NCBI GenBank assembly: GCA_003640385.1
Contig: RCAB01000121.1
Coordinates: 86,322 to 150,321 of the forward strand
DNA: 64,000 bases
Source: Setaria digitata
Taxonomy: Eukaryota > Nematoda > Chromadorea > Rhabditida > Setariidae
Direction: 5' to 3'
In this document: piece by piece, positions 1-12,236 of the stretch
Layout of the letters: every line of letters begins with the position of its first letter
How positions within the stretch are numbered: the stretch's first letter is position 1
The notes under the pieces: generated by a model
The model's input: the letters and a program-made list of their open reading frames with translations, nothing else
Told to the model about the DNA's origin: nothing
Databases searched by the model: none
Translations under genes and position numbers: made by a program

Positions 1-2
1 CG

Positions 3-1551
3 CATATCAATAGGCAGTATGTAGCAGTTATGTTAACCGTACCATTTGGTTTTTCTGCGTTGGCGCTCTCCAGTTACGCCAACCTGACAGCAAATGTTTT
101 GATAGTCGGTCTTGGTGGTGGCAGCATGAATATGTTTTTGACAAGTCACTTCCCGAAGGTCGCTTTTTCGGACATTTTATAGATGCATTGTCACACACCC
201 ATTGAAGGTGATTAGTTTATGCATTGGACCTATTGTGACTCTCTAAGTCTTTTTTATTGAATGGTGAATTTGAAGACATATCAGGCTAAGAAATTTCGAA
301 TTTGGCTTACAGTCACTTAAACTTTATTGACTGAATCTTATTATAATAAGTTAACAAAATAATTACTTTCAACTTCATAAAAAAAAAAAGAAAAAGAAAA
401 AAAAACATGGAAGTAAAAAAGGAGAGTATCAGACTACTTGTTTTCGAGTAGATGTGTAAAATCTAACTTGTTCAATGAAGGACAGTTGGGAGTTAATAAG
501 CTGTATAAGGAGCTTAATTTATTTTTATGTCCTTGCAGATGACAATAACTGTTGTCGAGCTGGATCCAGTTGTTATTGAGCTGTCATGGCAGTGGTTTGG
601 ACTTAAAAAGGGAGAGAATATCCGGATCATCACGATGGATGGTGGAAAGTTTGTCGAGAAAGCAGTTACTCAAAGTAAAATGCTATTATTTGTAGTTATT
701 TCAACTAAAGCTAGTGTTTTTACTCATTGAATTCGCTCGGATGATTTATTTTTGTTTTATTGAAAATGTTCATCAACTCATTTCATGCTATTTACAAAAT
801 CTGTAGCTTATGTCTGATTGCAGAAGTTCTCTTTGATGTTGTGCTAATCGATGTTTGTAACGAAGATGAAAGTCTAATTTGTCCCGCCAGATCATTCACT
901 GATCCAAGTTTCATAAAGAATTTGAAGAGAATTCTAAATCCGAAAGGTTCTTATTTTGTTCTTTTATTTATAGATTGATCAGCCTTCAAAGTCTCTGTCG
1001 GGCATAATCTAGTTGAAATAGAAGATTACTGATTGCAAGTTAGTCACTGTATTGTTCTGTGAGGATGATTTCAGGGATTGTGACGCTGAATATTTTGCCA
1101 CGTGGGGACGTTTTGGATTCGGTTGATGAGGTTTCACATTTCAATTATCAAACTTTTATTTTTATGATTTGATGACAGCGGTTAAAATAAGATTGTTTTG
1201 CAATTTTCACTAGTTTCACTTAACAGAGGAACTTATAAATTTTCTTTTTGCTAAATGGGCCTAATAATGTGCCTGGAATGCACACAGCATACATTATTTG
1301 CCATATCTGTCTTATAGGTGGTGCAAGCATATCAGAAGCAGTTTCAGTCATGTGCTACTTCTCCACTGCTTCGTGAAATGAACACAATACTTGCGTGCCA
1401 AATTATTCAACAAGTTGATCTGCATACCAGTCAGCATTCATTATCTCAACAGTTTGAAGAAGCATGGAATCGTTTTGGTTTTAGTCAGAAGTTTGGTGTC
1501 ATGGAAATGTCTTACCTAGAAAGTAAAGTGAAAGCAGATGCCACATTTTGA
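3..1551 (+). CDS. METTL13-like (spermidine-synthase-fold) methyltransferase, 3' part
   Basis: Partial gene; the 5' end lies left of the window. Exons 3-158, 539-674, 824-946, 1075-1130 and 1318-1551 join in phase to give 234 residues ending in TGA. The glycine-rich SAM-binding loop VGLGGGS (exon 1) is followed by the acidic strand VVELDPVV (exon 2) and FDVVLIDV (exon 3), the standard order of motifs I, post-I and II in a Rossmann methyltransferase. The DPVV...FG and LIDVCNEDES...CPARSFTDPSF segments resemble the C-terminal, spermidine-synthase-like half of METTL13/eEF1A-KNMT. By family it would be a protein or small-molecule methyltransferase; the substrate is inferred only. The first donor (AAG|GTCGCT) is weak but gives the correct joint PK|MTITVVELD. 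It could instead be another nematode spermidine-synthase-like paralogue. Confidence 0.75.
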
Positions 1552-3536
1552 TGTGATTTCCATCTGCAACAGTTCAGTTTTGTGGTCGCTGTTGCAGTAG
1601 TGCTTAGGGCTGCTTCCTCTCCAGAAATCGCTTGAAGATGGCGAATAATGAAGCCAAGGGCTAAAAGGTTCTTTTTTTTTTTACTGATATTGCTTAAATG
1701 ATGCAGCAGTAATTTCTGATATTTCTCACATGTGCAGGAAATTTAAATCATTTGATTAAAATAGACAAAAAAAAATACATCTGCTTTATTTCCCTTGGAG
1801 CTGCTATCCACCTGTAGTGCGGAAGGAACTATTTGTGCGTAGCGTTTCTAGTTAGTAGTGTTTTGATTAGCATGCGAGTAGTTAGCAGCTTTGATGTTGT
1901 AATATATTTTGAAAAAATTTTAATTTGTCATGTCCTGCGAAAGTGTTCTTCATTTCTCATGTTTAAAATATGCCGTTGTCCATTTACGGGTGTGGCTTTT
2001 TTCGCTTTCGTTTTTTTTTTTTTCTTTTTCTCATGTGTTAAATTCTTGATTGTCTTTATGCATTCATTTCTCTTCTACGATCATTTTGTACTGGATCTTC
2101 AGTTTATAACAAAGTTTTAGTGACAAAATTTGAAAACAGGTGCCGATCTCCCGTAGTTGATAGTCGTGGAATCCTGAATGGAATAGAATAAGTTTAGATA
2201 TGCTTTCACATTGTGTAACATTTATGATTTATTGAATACTGTATTCGCAACAGAAAATAGTATTTTTTCCAAAAAAAAACATTATCCGTAGAAACTTGGA
2301 ATTATGAAACTCATGATGAAATCGTTTTAGTTTTGTTACTGCATTTGTTACAACAATTCAGAATTATGTAGGTTTCTCCTTCTTATTTGTGACGAATGTT
2401 TTAGAAGCCGACCACATAATAAGCCCAGTCATTGTTATACGTTCTAGACCGGTTTTTTTTCTTTTCAATATATAAATTTGAAATTTTATAAATATGATCT
2501 GAGAAATTTACTTCATCCTGTGATTTGATTTGGTACGAATTTGGAAACCTGTTTTATCGCCATTAAACGGTTCAAATAATTCATTTTTTTAGATTAATAA
2601 AGTATAATCAGCAATTATTTTACGATATTGGATGGTTTTTAATCCAGTATACTGGACATTTTAAAAATTTATTCGTCATAACAATGAACATCTTGTTTCA
2701 GCTTGCATATGTATAATGTATTTGTATGAAGTTGGAAGTTTAAAAATAACCTAATAGAGTGTTGTGAAACTAAGACATCAAAATAACTTGAATAGTTATT
2801 TATTCAGGAATATAGCGAAAAATCCTAAATAAAGGCAACAATTTTTCTTGAAATTTCTCATAGTTTACGTTCTGTTTTTAATGAGTTGTGAAATTTCTGA
2901 AAAATAACTGGTATAAACTTCTTCGCGAAAACTTCACATCTGTCAATAAGTTTTTCCGATTGTTTAACAAATTTCAAGTAGACTGGAATTACATTCTCTT
3001 TTTAATATGTATTGTTTTCATGAAAATATGCTTCCATTTTTGCACTTTTTGGTGCAATCTTTCCGAATTAGTTTAAAAAATCTAGTTAGTTAACATGAGG
3101 AATTAAATTCAGTTGATTTTTCCGCCTTAGTAAAATGAGAATATTTCTAGACGTCATAAATTAATGAAACAAAGGTCAGAAGTAAATCAAGCCATTTTCT
3201 TTTTCATCTCAGTTTAATTTCCGAAAAATCAAAATAAATTACGATGTACAATGGTGAACAACTGCTCAAAATTATAAGGATATTTGCGTTAAAACTGAGA
3301 CCCATACAGACGTTCTTTTAATTTTTTTTAATAAATTAAAGCGAGCTCAAATTAGAAAATTCTTAGGAATAAACAAAAAATATTCTACACTTCTTTTTGA
3401 TACTTTTTTTACAATTCGATCTTCAGAATCCTGCTGTGTTGTGATGACACGAACTAGAAATATGCTGTAATCATTTCTGAGTATTTGTGAAATAAATAAA
3501 TAATGGTTAAGAAGATTAGGATCTTGTTCCCTGTAA
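1552..3536. other. Intergenic, convergent 3' flanks
   Basis: AT-rich sequence between the METTL13-like gene (+) and the syntrophin gene (-), whose 3' ends face each other. It has many A/T runs and a Phe-rich open frame at 1833-2120 that looks like poly-pyrimidine noise. I see no exon with good splice signals or a conserved motif. Confidence 0.6.
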
Positions 3537-6500
3537 TTACGTTAGTGGAACCGCCTTCAAATAGTCTGGATCAGTTGCGATAACTTTAGACACATAAAAG
3601 GCATGCAATGTGTACACAATAAATAGAAGTTCATCGCTATCAATGTCCTGAAAAAAAAGTTTGAATTTAGTAGACAAATTTGTCGTTCGATCACAATCAT
3701 ATTAGGAAAGCTGTGAAAATGCTCTCAGGTGTTTTGATAAAGGTTGAACTATTTGAAATTTAAAACTTTCAAAGTTCATGAGGAACTCAGTCACATATGT
3801 TAGTAATATCCAAAACCCTGATAGTAAAGATCTTTTCAGCTACTATTGAAAGTTCGATATTTCTTACTCTAATTTGTAAACTGTTGGACGGATTTCGAGC
3901 ATCCCGGAAAACAAGTCGTAAGCGTATTTTCCCATCATCAGATGATGATTCCAGATCACAAAATCGGTACTGCCACGAGTAGCGCTAATGAATATATAAG
4001 TTGTTAATTAAGTCCAAATTAATCTAGTTATTAAGATATTGGAAACTTCCTTCATATTAGCTTTTCTTGAACTAAGTAACTTGCAATATTAATCTTTCAC
4101 AAGAAAGCTCGGAGGTAAACTAACCTTAGTTGGAATGTCATACAAGCTTATACCCTGTTTAATGTCAATGACTAGGCCACTAGGACGTCCTTCATAACTG
4201 CATGCAAATGTGCGTGTCTAAGAATGAAAACTGTTTGTGATAAATAACAAAAAAATAAAAGCTAAAAAAAGACACATCAATCAAAGTTAAATAAATTCGA
4301 AAATTCAGGAACAGTTTGGATACCTGAAAACTGTTAACAGTATTGTGTAGACAGCGATGATAAGCAATATCAAACTGATTGAACTGATGATGATTCTCGA
4401 CAGACATATAGTGCTTCAAGCCGTTCACTGATGTTTCAATCCAGAAGCAATGGTCACGTTTATCCAACGTTGGTTTCTCACGATCCATCACTTTGAATGC
4501 TGTATCGTATATTTTGTACAATGATACGCATTTATTCAAATCATCCGAATTTAGCTGTAAATTTTTCACTTTTAGAATTCAAATTATTATAGCTTGTTTG
4601 AAGTAAATTAAATAAACAGATATAATTGCAAAAAAAGAAAGTCTTTCAACATACAGGTGGAGATTCGAAAATGCAAAGTTCGCCTCCTTTCAGGATAATG
4701 AATCGTGGTTCCCAACGCTGACATGGATCTTTGAAGTGTTCTTCCGGTAGTCGTTCACTTACCCAGCCAATGTACGTAATCTGAAAATAATTATAAGCAC
4801 AATTAATTTATTTTAGAGCAGGGAATCTTGAGAAATTCAAACTTTGCCCTTTTATTGTCTCGATTTTACAAATGTTCTCTAATTAAGTCACAGAATCTGC
4901 CTTAAGATTCCCTGTTACATATCACATGTCATTCGACATCTGGTTGCTTTTCTTAGTTTCTGCACAAATTACCTGTTCATTTTTATGCAAATATTTGTTG
5001 GACAGTTTGATGGATTTATAATTGAGTGATGTGATGCGACTTTGAATATATTTAATCCATTGTTCTAAAGTATTTCTATCTTCGCAATGCACAATACCTG
5101 TTGATGTACCATCCACTGCTCGAACTTCGAATGCATTATTTCTGAAAGGTTCAGTGATTTCGAAACTTATCAATTACTTGAGATTAAGTTCAAATAAAAA
5201 ATCTAAAAAGGTGTTGCAGTATTATCATATCAGTCTTGTTTTGCTCCTAAGAACTGACTAAATAATAGAAGAAAATCTTCCAAACTTAACGATTCCATCA
5301 AGTATTAATTAAGTTTAGCAAGTTCAATTAGTGTTGTTATATTTTTCGATGCAACTAACTTCCATCGTTTCCTGATGTAATCAATATATGGCATTTAATT
5401 GCTACATGACTTACACTGATAAAGTTGATAAGATTAAACACCATTTCATACTTTAATTGATGTCAAATTTAAGTGTTTACCTTAATTTATCAGTTCCCCA
5501 TAAATAGCGAGTAATAAAAGCCATTGGTAGTGGGATCTTCGCCATTGTTTTCCAGCCATCTGATAAGTCATCAAGAACACTTCGACCAACTGAACTTCGA
5601 GTACCATTAATGTCACCACTAGGGACCGATGACTGTACTTTTAATGAGCTCTAAATTCGATTTCCAATTTCAGTTCAGGCTCTAATTTTTAATATTTGTT
5701 TAAATTTATTTCAAGAAAAACAAAATATATTTGAATAAAAGGTGAGTATAAATTGACTCTTGTTATGAAAACCTGGTAAAAAAAAAAAATTATCAGATTT
5801 TTCCTTCATTTGTCACGTTCTCACTGATAGGAAAAAATAAACAGCCTAATTATTAAACCTTCCAGGTATTAAGTTCATAGAGACGATCAAATGGGCTTTC
5901 TGATTGTGTTCTAAGCGAATCGGCAGGCCTGAAAACGATATTCATAAAACAATCGAAGCTAAAGGTTACCTCTATCAACATCGGTAGTTTTTTTTTTTTT
6001 TTGTTTCAAGTATGCCACGTTAATTTTTGTTGCTTAATTATAAAAACTGCTACTGAAATTGTTATTTCTGTCGGATTTAAGCTCCTAACCATTACATCCT
6101 AAAATGTCATACGATCCCTAACATTTTTAGAAAATACCATTAGGATTTGCTAAAGCAGCGTTTATTTTTTCTTTCAAGCTTTCATGTACATAAAAGAACC
6201 TTCAAATATTTCGATAATATAAACTGATTTTATAATTTAATTTATAAAATTTAAAAAAGATAATTTGTGAAGTGTTTTATCAAAGATTCAAATTTTAAAG
6301 AGAAAAATCTAACTTCAGATAAGGAGCAATTTGCATGTAATGTCTGACATTAAGTGTTACTTCATCTCCAGTATCTTTTAGAATTTGAACAACTTCGTCA
6401 TGAGTTTTCCCATCTGTCTGTTGTCCATTTATTTCAACAATCACATCACCGATGTAGAGCAGGCGACACTCTTCCGCTGATATGATTAAATTTTATCAGT

Positions 6501-7662
6501 AATCCGTACTGATGGATCATCGTGTTATCAAAAGTGCTGTTTCAAAATTTTGGCAATATGTACTCTCTAAATGCTGAAGGATATTGAACTGTAAAAATTT
6601 GAGCAGTTCCTCTCGGACGTTCTAAAATCAAAACAGATCAATGTCAATAAGCAGAATATAGTATTTTAATACTATTATTTTAATTATTTATAATATTAAT
6701 TACTAAATCACCAAATTGCCAAATTTAAAAATTACTAAATATAAATATAAATTACTAAACTTACTAAACATAAATTAAAAAAATTACTAACTATAAATAT
6801 AATTACNCCAAATTGCCAAATTTAAAAATTACTAAATATAAATATAAATATAAATTACTAAACTTACTAAACATAAATTAAAAAAATTACTAACTATAAA
6901 TATAATTACTATTACTTTTTGTTATATAAAATACTAAATTATTTCAATGCAATGCAATTTACCGGGCGTATTTGGAAAAATTTTTGAAATCACGACTGGA
7001 ACTTGTTGATTACCATCACTACCGCCCTAAAAAGTTACCACATATATTTCCGGAAAATGGAAAACTTTCGTCAAATATTTCACCGAACTTACTTTAATCG
7101 ATAATCCTAAACCACCGTCCTTTTTCTTCCGTAATTTAACACTTCGTATGCCGGTATCTAGCTCCATTGTCGAATCTTTCGTATCATCCAGAAGTCCATT
7201 TCTGGCTGCTATTTGAATGATAAGCATATCTTAAAAGTAGTCTCGATAAAACGAAGAAAATGCAGGTCATTTTGCTACTATCTTATGTTATGACATGCTG
7301 AAATCTAATTAGATTAAAAATTTCTAAAAAAGTTCTTATTCTATTAAAATTAATGAGTGAGATAATGGAAATGTCTTTTTTTTCTTTGTTTACTTACTAC
7401 TGGACTATATTTTATTTTATAAAAAATTCATTGAAAACCTTTTGTAAGCTCTAACCGTGCCGGTTTTCCGCGACCTTTGCCATCACTGAGCAGCACCATT
7501 CCGTGATGTACCTGAAAATTTACATATGCGCAACTGTTTCTCATTGCGCTTCAAGCTTCTCTGCTAAACTCAATGTTCACTTTTTCCTCTACGTTTTTTT
7601 TTCTCTCTTTTTTTTTAAAAATTGAAACTTACAACATCGAAATTTTTTCCGCGATTTTTCAT
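3537..7662 (-). CDS. stn-2: Gamma-syntrophin-like protein (PDZ/PH adaptor)
   Basis: Thirteen phase-consistent exons on the minus strand: 7633-7662(7692), 7439-7511, 7093-7208, 6963-7026, 6314-6476, 5859-5928, 5481-5650, 4973-5141, 4655-4780, 4324-4554, 4125-4217, 3868-3984, 3537-3647. They encode about 510 residues, the usual length for gamma-syntrophins. A PDZ domain lies at about residues 58-145 (carboxylate loop GGLGLSIKGG; LLYIGDVIVEING). The split PH region includes NAFEVRAVDG...GIVHC and ITYIGWVSERLPEE. The C-terminal unique region contains SSDDGKIRLRLVF and ends DPDYLKAVPLT. Syntrophins tether signalling proteins to the dystrophin complex at the membrane. The chosen start is ATG at 7662, inside an exon preceded by TTTTACAG, consistent with trans-splicing; further upstream coding is possible. 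An assembly duplication with one N sits in the intron at 6807. Confidence 0.88.
6710..6906. repeat. Near-tandem duplication around a single N (assembly overlap)
   Basis: About 100 bp of very AT-rich intron sequence beginning CCAAATTGCCAAATTT occurs on both sides of the single N at 6807. The copies differ slightly (an extra ATAAAT unit in the right copy). This pattern recurs at four other single Ns in the window and is best read as two overlapping contigs or haplotypes joined without merging. Confidence 0.85.
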
Positions 7663-8630
7663 TCTGCGCTTTTGGTTCACCCAGTTGTAAAACTGTAAAA
7701 AAAAAAAAAAATTGAGAGCAAGCTGCAATTCTTAATGAGCCAGTTAATTATGACCATAGGAAAATGCTGGACTGGAAAAAGAATCGAAATATTTTAATAG
7801 AAGCTAAAAATCACATGAATTTTGAGTTTTCAAAAAGTCTAATTTCTTTTTTTTTACATTGTAGTATTAAACACTAAGCCAAAGTTTCTAACTTCGATTA
7901 GCCAATAGTGCTATTTTTGAAATTTAGATAGCTTATCTGGTGTTACTTGAACACATACTGTGTATGTATTGAGGAATTACTAATCTGCTATCCATCAGGA
8001 TAAAACAAAAGCACAAGATGTATCATAGCATTTGGAAATGTGAAATGAGAATTTTACATAGAAAATGCTTTTTTCACTATAATAGTTTAGATACTAGGTG
8101 GAAGTACCTGACACTCAGAAAAAAAAAAAAAAAAAAAAAAACAAGATATTTGGGAATTATGGATGTTAAAGTGATAAAGTGATAAAAATTTGAAGTAATG
8201 CTGCTGTGAAGGAGATGAAGGAGCTACCACACAGCTGTTTTAACAGCTCAAGAGTTAAATAACATTCAGGAGGGTATCGAACATTTGAAATATTAATCTT
8301 CATCAAGTTCAGTTAGACGAAATAACACATTTCAAGTGGAGTTCAACTGGAACTCTCGATCTCTCTCTCTCGACTTCGAACCTCTGTTCAGTGTTCTTGG
8401 TTTATCATAGAAGCAATTGCAGCATATTGTTTATTTTATGAATATCACATCTACAATCAATAGGCAATTTACATTTGATTAGCTAGTGATACACACATAT
8501 GAGACCTTAGAATTTAAATTTCATTAAATCTTTTTCTCGAATTTTCACTTAAATTCAATGTGGAGTGGAAAATTATGCACGATCGAAATCATCCAAAATA
8601 TGTAAGAATTTCTTTTTTTTAAATTAGTTT
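7663..8630. other. Intergenic between syntrophin and MSP-domain gene
   Basis: No exon recognised. It holds an uninterrupted A run at 8119-8141, a short CT microsatellite near 8363-8373 and, on the minus strand, the presumed 3' UTR and polyadenylation signal of the MSP-domain gene. Confidence 0.6.
8430..8435 (-). terminator. Polyadenylation signal AATAAA of MSP-domain gene
   Basis: TTTATT on the plus strand reads AATAAA on the minus strand, about 195 nt after the stop codon at 8631. It is the nearest canonical signal I found. Confidence 0.4.
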
Positions 8631-10492
8631 TCATTTCGTTGCAGCAGGAGCAGTGCCTGGAGCTGGAGCTGCAGCTCCGCCAGCAGCGGGCGTTGCATTC
8701 GTAGCTGGCGCACCTGATGCAGGTGTAGGTGCATTTGCTTGAGGCATATTTGCAGTATGAGCAGCAACTTCAGTAGATGGCGCAGGCGTTCCATCACCTT
8801 TCAGGAAGTATACCATAATACGACGTACACCTTCAAACTTCGACTGCGGTGTCCAAACTTGTCGAGCGGTTTTGTCCGACTGAAAGCGAAATTCCTTAAT
8901 GATCACAGCTCTCACTCTTCCTTCACATAAGTGGGATGACAGATTCAACTCAAATATCCATCCCAAGAATAGACAGGATGTGACATGAGGCTTTGAGGAA
9001 CACGATATCCTTACTGTAATTTGTGCATAATGTACAATAAGTCGAATTCAAAACTATTTCCTACGAGCAGAAAGCACTGCTTAGACTAAATTAGAGAGAA
9101 TATTGGACGAGTTGCTTTCCTGCTAAAATTTAACATATCTGAATTGCATTTTGGAATCTAACTGTGGCAGACTTGATGGAAAGGTTCCCATAAGACAAGT
9201 TAGCACTTCACTTCTTCCATTGCAAGCAAAATTTCGGCTACTAAATTAAACAGGTGTGAGTGGTGAAAAAGCTGAAAAATCTTTCAGTTTCGTTTATTCC
9301 CATTTACAGATTGGCAAAGCAATGTAGGAAGAGATCAGTCTTGCAGTATTGAAACAATCACTTTTAAATGATGTGTTATCTTTTATCACTGTTAATATTA
9401 CATTGATTATGGAAAGTTTTCCAGAAATAAATTGCCATTTTGAGCAATTCAAAACTCTTGTACATTTTGTATTATCTTAGGAACACGCAATATATTGGAA
9501 TCCGTCTAATGGAAAGTTAATTATTAATTAAAATATTATTTAACCACAATAATAAAGGAAATTAAGTCTGAAAATATTAGGGACCCTTTATTCAACCTGT
9601 TTTGGTGGTGTGTTTGAGTTTTTTTTAATCACTTCATCATAGTTATTTGATCTAATCAATTAATCTATTTTTTTTGTTTAAGACATCTAATATTATCTGA
9701 TATTTTATACATCTAACATTTATATTTCGTAGCATTAGATAGAATTTTAACATAATTCGTAGATGTAATAAATATTATATTCGATGACAATTTTAGCAAA
9801 GTACGAAATTTCGAGATTTTCCATTTTTGCAATTTAGATAAAAGTAAGACGAGCAACTTCTGATAACAATTAAAGTACTGATAATGAATCTGATTAAAAA
9901 AAAAATGTGAAGAAAGGAGCTTGAGAAAGTAAAATTTCTTAAACGAACCTTATCGGTTTTCATATGGTAGAAAGCAAAATAATGCCTTCCACTTTCGGGC
10001 ACTGTTTTGCTTGAAAATGTAATTTTAATTGCTGTTGAAGTTTCTGCGTCGCAAAATCCAAGTGGTGGACATACTCGGAAAATGTCATTCGAAGTGGTTC
10101 TCACCTGAACCGTTTGGATTACTTTCAGGTGGTAATGTTGGCGTAAACTTCGATATCCAATATACCACAGAGCAAAGGTAACAAACCTTAAAAGTTTGTC
10201 TTTCTTTCGTTGGATTTGTCAATTTGACTTCAATCCGGCATGGCTCCTCCGTTAATTTATCGCTTTTGAACTCCAGTCTTTTGTCCGGTTCAATCTTTAG
10301 CTGGAACGCTGGCTCGTTCGGTTTATTTGGCGGTATCGGTAATGCTATGACAGCAACCGGCGGCTTTGCTCCTCCTGCTGCTTGGGCAATTCCGGCGGTG
10401 GGTGTGGTGGTATTGGTGGTAGCTGTTGCAGGTGAGGTTGAGGTTGGAGTTGGAGTTCCCCCAGCTGCTGGTGGTGCACCAGCGGTAGCCAT
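8631..10492 (-). CDS. MSP-domain protein with Ala/Pro/Thr-rich ends
   Basis: Three exons in phase 0 (10187-10492, 9949-10104, 8631-8879) give 236 residues. Residues 1-50 are an Ala/Pro/Thr/Gly-rich leader. An immunoglobulin-like MSP fold follows: FQLKIEPDKRLEFKSDKL, CRIEVKLTNPTKERQTFKV, then RTTSNDIFRVCPPLGF, which matches the core strand pattern of Major Sperm Protein (KVKTTN...RVNPPLG). A third exon ends with an Ala/Pro-rich tail. The MSP core usually extends near the full length of a roughly 127-residue protein, so the flanks make this an MSP-domain protein rather than a classical MSP. Nematode MSP-domain proteins act in sperm motility or as VAP-like ER adaptors; no TM helix is seen, so VAP is unlikely. 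The start ATG at 10492 is the first after the upstream non-coding region. Confidence 0.85.
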
Positions 10493-12211
10493 TACTTATT
10501 TACAATAGTTGAAACCTACAAAATTTGAAAATGTTCTTTTGCAAAGAGATACAATAACACAACAAATTTTTAAAAAATAGAGGTAATTTTTGGAAAATTT
10601 AAAACTTCAAGAAAATATTTGATTCTCAAGTGAAAATTTGAAATTAATTCATAAAATTTCATAAAATCAACTCATTTAGAATTCGACTGCAAATATTAAA
10701 TCGATGCAAACACTGAGGCATAAGGACAAACTTTTTTACGCAGCTTTATTAATGGAAACAACCAGCTAAGGAAAACTGAAAACCGTACAATGTCTCGTCA
10801 TTGTGCCGTCTTATGATTTTTAAAGAGTTGAAGAGGATTAGTTTAAAGCAGCTCGGAAGTCTTTTAAAAATTTGAATTTTTTAAAATTTCAAGGCTGGTT
10901 GAACTGAAAAAGTTCTAAACTACTCTGTTAAATGCTTCATAATTTTATATGAAATGAATAATTTTTTATATGAGAAGCATAATTTTGTAAGACAACCACT
11001 GAAAAGAGATTATTCTAAACTGCAAAAAAGAAAAATTTGCAAAAACTTGGCTTTTTGAGTTTTCTAATTGATACCACAAAGTTTTTGATACAAACGAAAT
11101 TCGATGCCACCTATTGCTTCACACCGAAAACCGACTTCATTTGATGAAAATGCTAATTATTAATTTTATTTCACTCAAGAATTTCAGTCATTTGCTCACG
11201 CATTTGACTCTCGTAACTAAATTATTTATTATAATTTCAGATTTAATCAGATTGAATTGACCGCCGAATAATTCATCTGCTCGTGTTTCATCCAAAGGAA
11301 GCCAGAGAGTTAGAAACTTGAAACTTTTAATGCACGACGAGTTGGGACTATAAAGCTGCTTGGACAAGCAAACACAGTTTTAGCGCTTGTGCTCGGAACA
11401 AAACTTTGCAAACTAAAGAGTAAATTTTCATCAAATTGTTAAAGTTTTCCCTAGTTAATAGCATCGGGGAACTTTCAGTTACCTGGCTATTGGAGAACTT
11501 TCAGTTACCTGGCTACTTCATTGCCATCAAAACTAAGCATTAGCTTGATCAATTCCGATGTATTTTGAATTTAAAGATAAGAAAAAAAAAACCCTTTTAA
11601 AAAATAGCTATTTAATATCATAGAACGTGATTCAATTTTGTTCAGTGATCTTTCTGCAATATTTCAATACTTTTATTATCAAGGTGATTAATTTAGACTT
11701 AACTGGTTTGAATAGGTGAAGGATACTTTTCCACATTATTCTTCGACGACTCTTATGAATAAAATTGTTAGAATGTATAGTTGATATTTTATTTAAGAAA
11801 TGAAGGTTGAATTCCCGTAAATGTATCAGACAGCTTCATCACTTTTTTTCGAAGGAACGAATTTTTATTTCTAAAAAAATCGAAAATGAAAATTTTGGTA
11901 ATAATAATTTCTGTTTTATGTGCCTATAACCAATAATGTAGTAAGAAAAGCGTAACATCAATTGAAGATATCAAACTTCTCGAGATTCTCGAAAAATTAT
12001 TTTTGCTTTCTCTGTCATACAATTATTCATCATAATAGACGGTGTAGAAATCATTTCAATCATCCTCAATCCCAACCATTAGACTTTGTTTAATCAATTA
12101 ATTAGCAAAAAGTATTCTAATTAATAGATAAAGTGATAGCTCGTAAAGCCCTAATGTCGTGAAAATTAAGCTGTAAGATAACAAATTGATGCATCGTAGC
12201 CATGGTGATTA
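10493..12211. other. Intergenic, divergent promoters of MSP-domain gene and IFT22
   Basis: AT-rich, with no exon recognised. It serves as the 5' flank of the MSP-domain gene (-) and of IFT22 (+). It contains a perfect 21-nt tandem direct repeat (see 11469-11515). Confidence 0.55.
11469..11515. repeat. Two-copy 21-nt direct repeat, 26-nt period
   Basis: GAACTTTCAGTTACCTGGCTA occurs at 11469-11489 and again at 11495-11515, separated by five bases. It is more complex and GC-richer than the surroundings. Function unknown. Confidence 0.8.
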
Positions 12212-12225
12212 GTTACCATAGTATC
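12212..12225 (+). promoter_or_regulatory. X-box-like site upstream of IFT22
   Basis: GTTACCATAGTATC differs at one position from the nematode RFX/DAF-19 X-box form GTTNCCATRGNAAC. It ends 11 nt before the IFT22 ATG, directly beside a likely trans-splice acceptor (TATCAG, 12221-12226). X-boxes usually lie farther upstream of the start, so assignment is tentative, but IFT genes are the classical targets. Confidence 0.45.
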
Positions 12226-12236
12226 AGGTGAGGAAG

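Noticed and set aside
1833..2120. 95-codon Phe-rich plus frame after the METTL13-like gene
   Set aside because: Generated by T-rich tracts; no start context, no motif.
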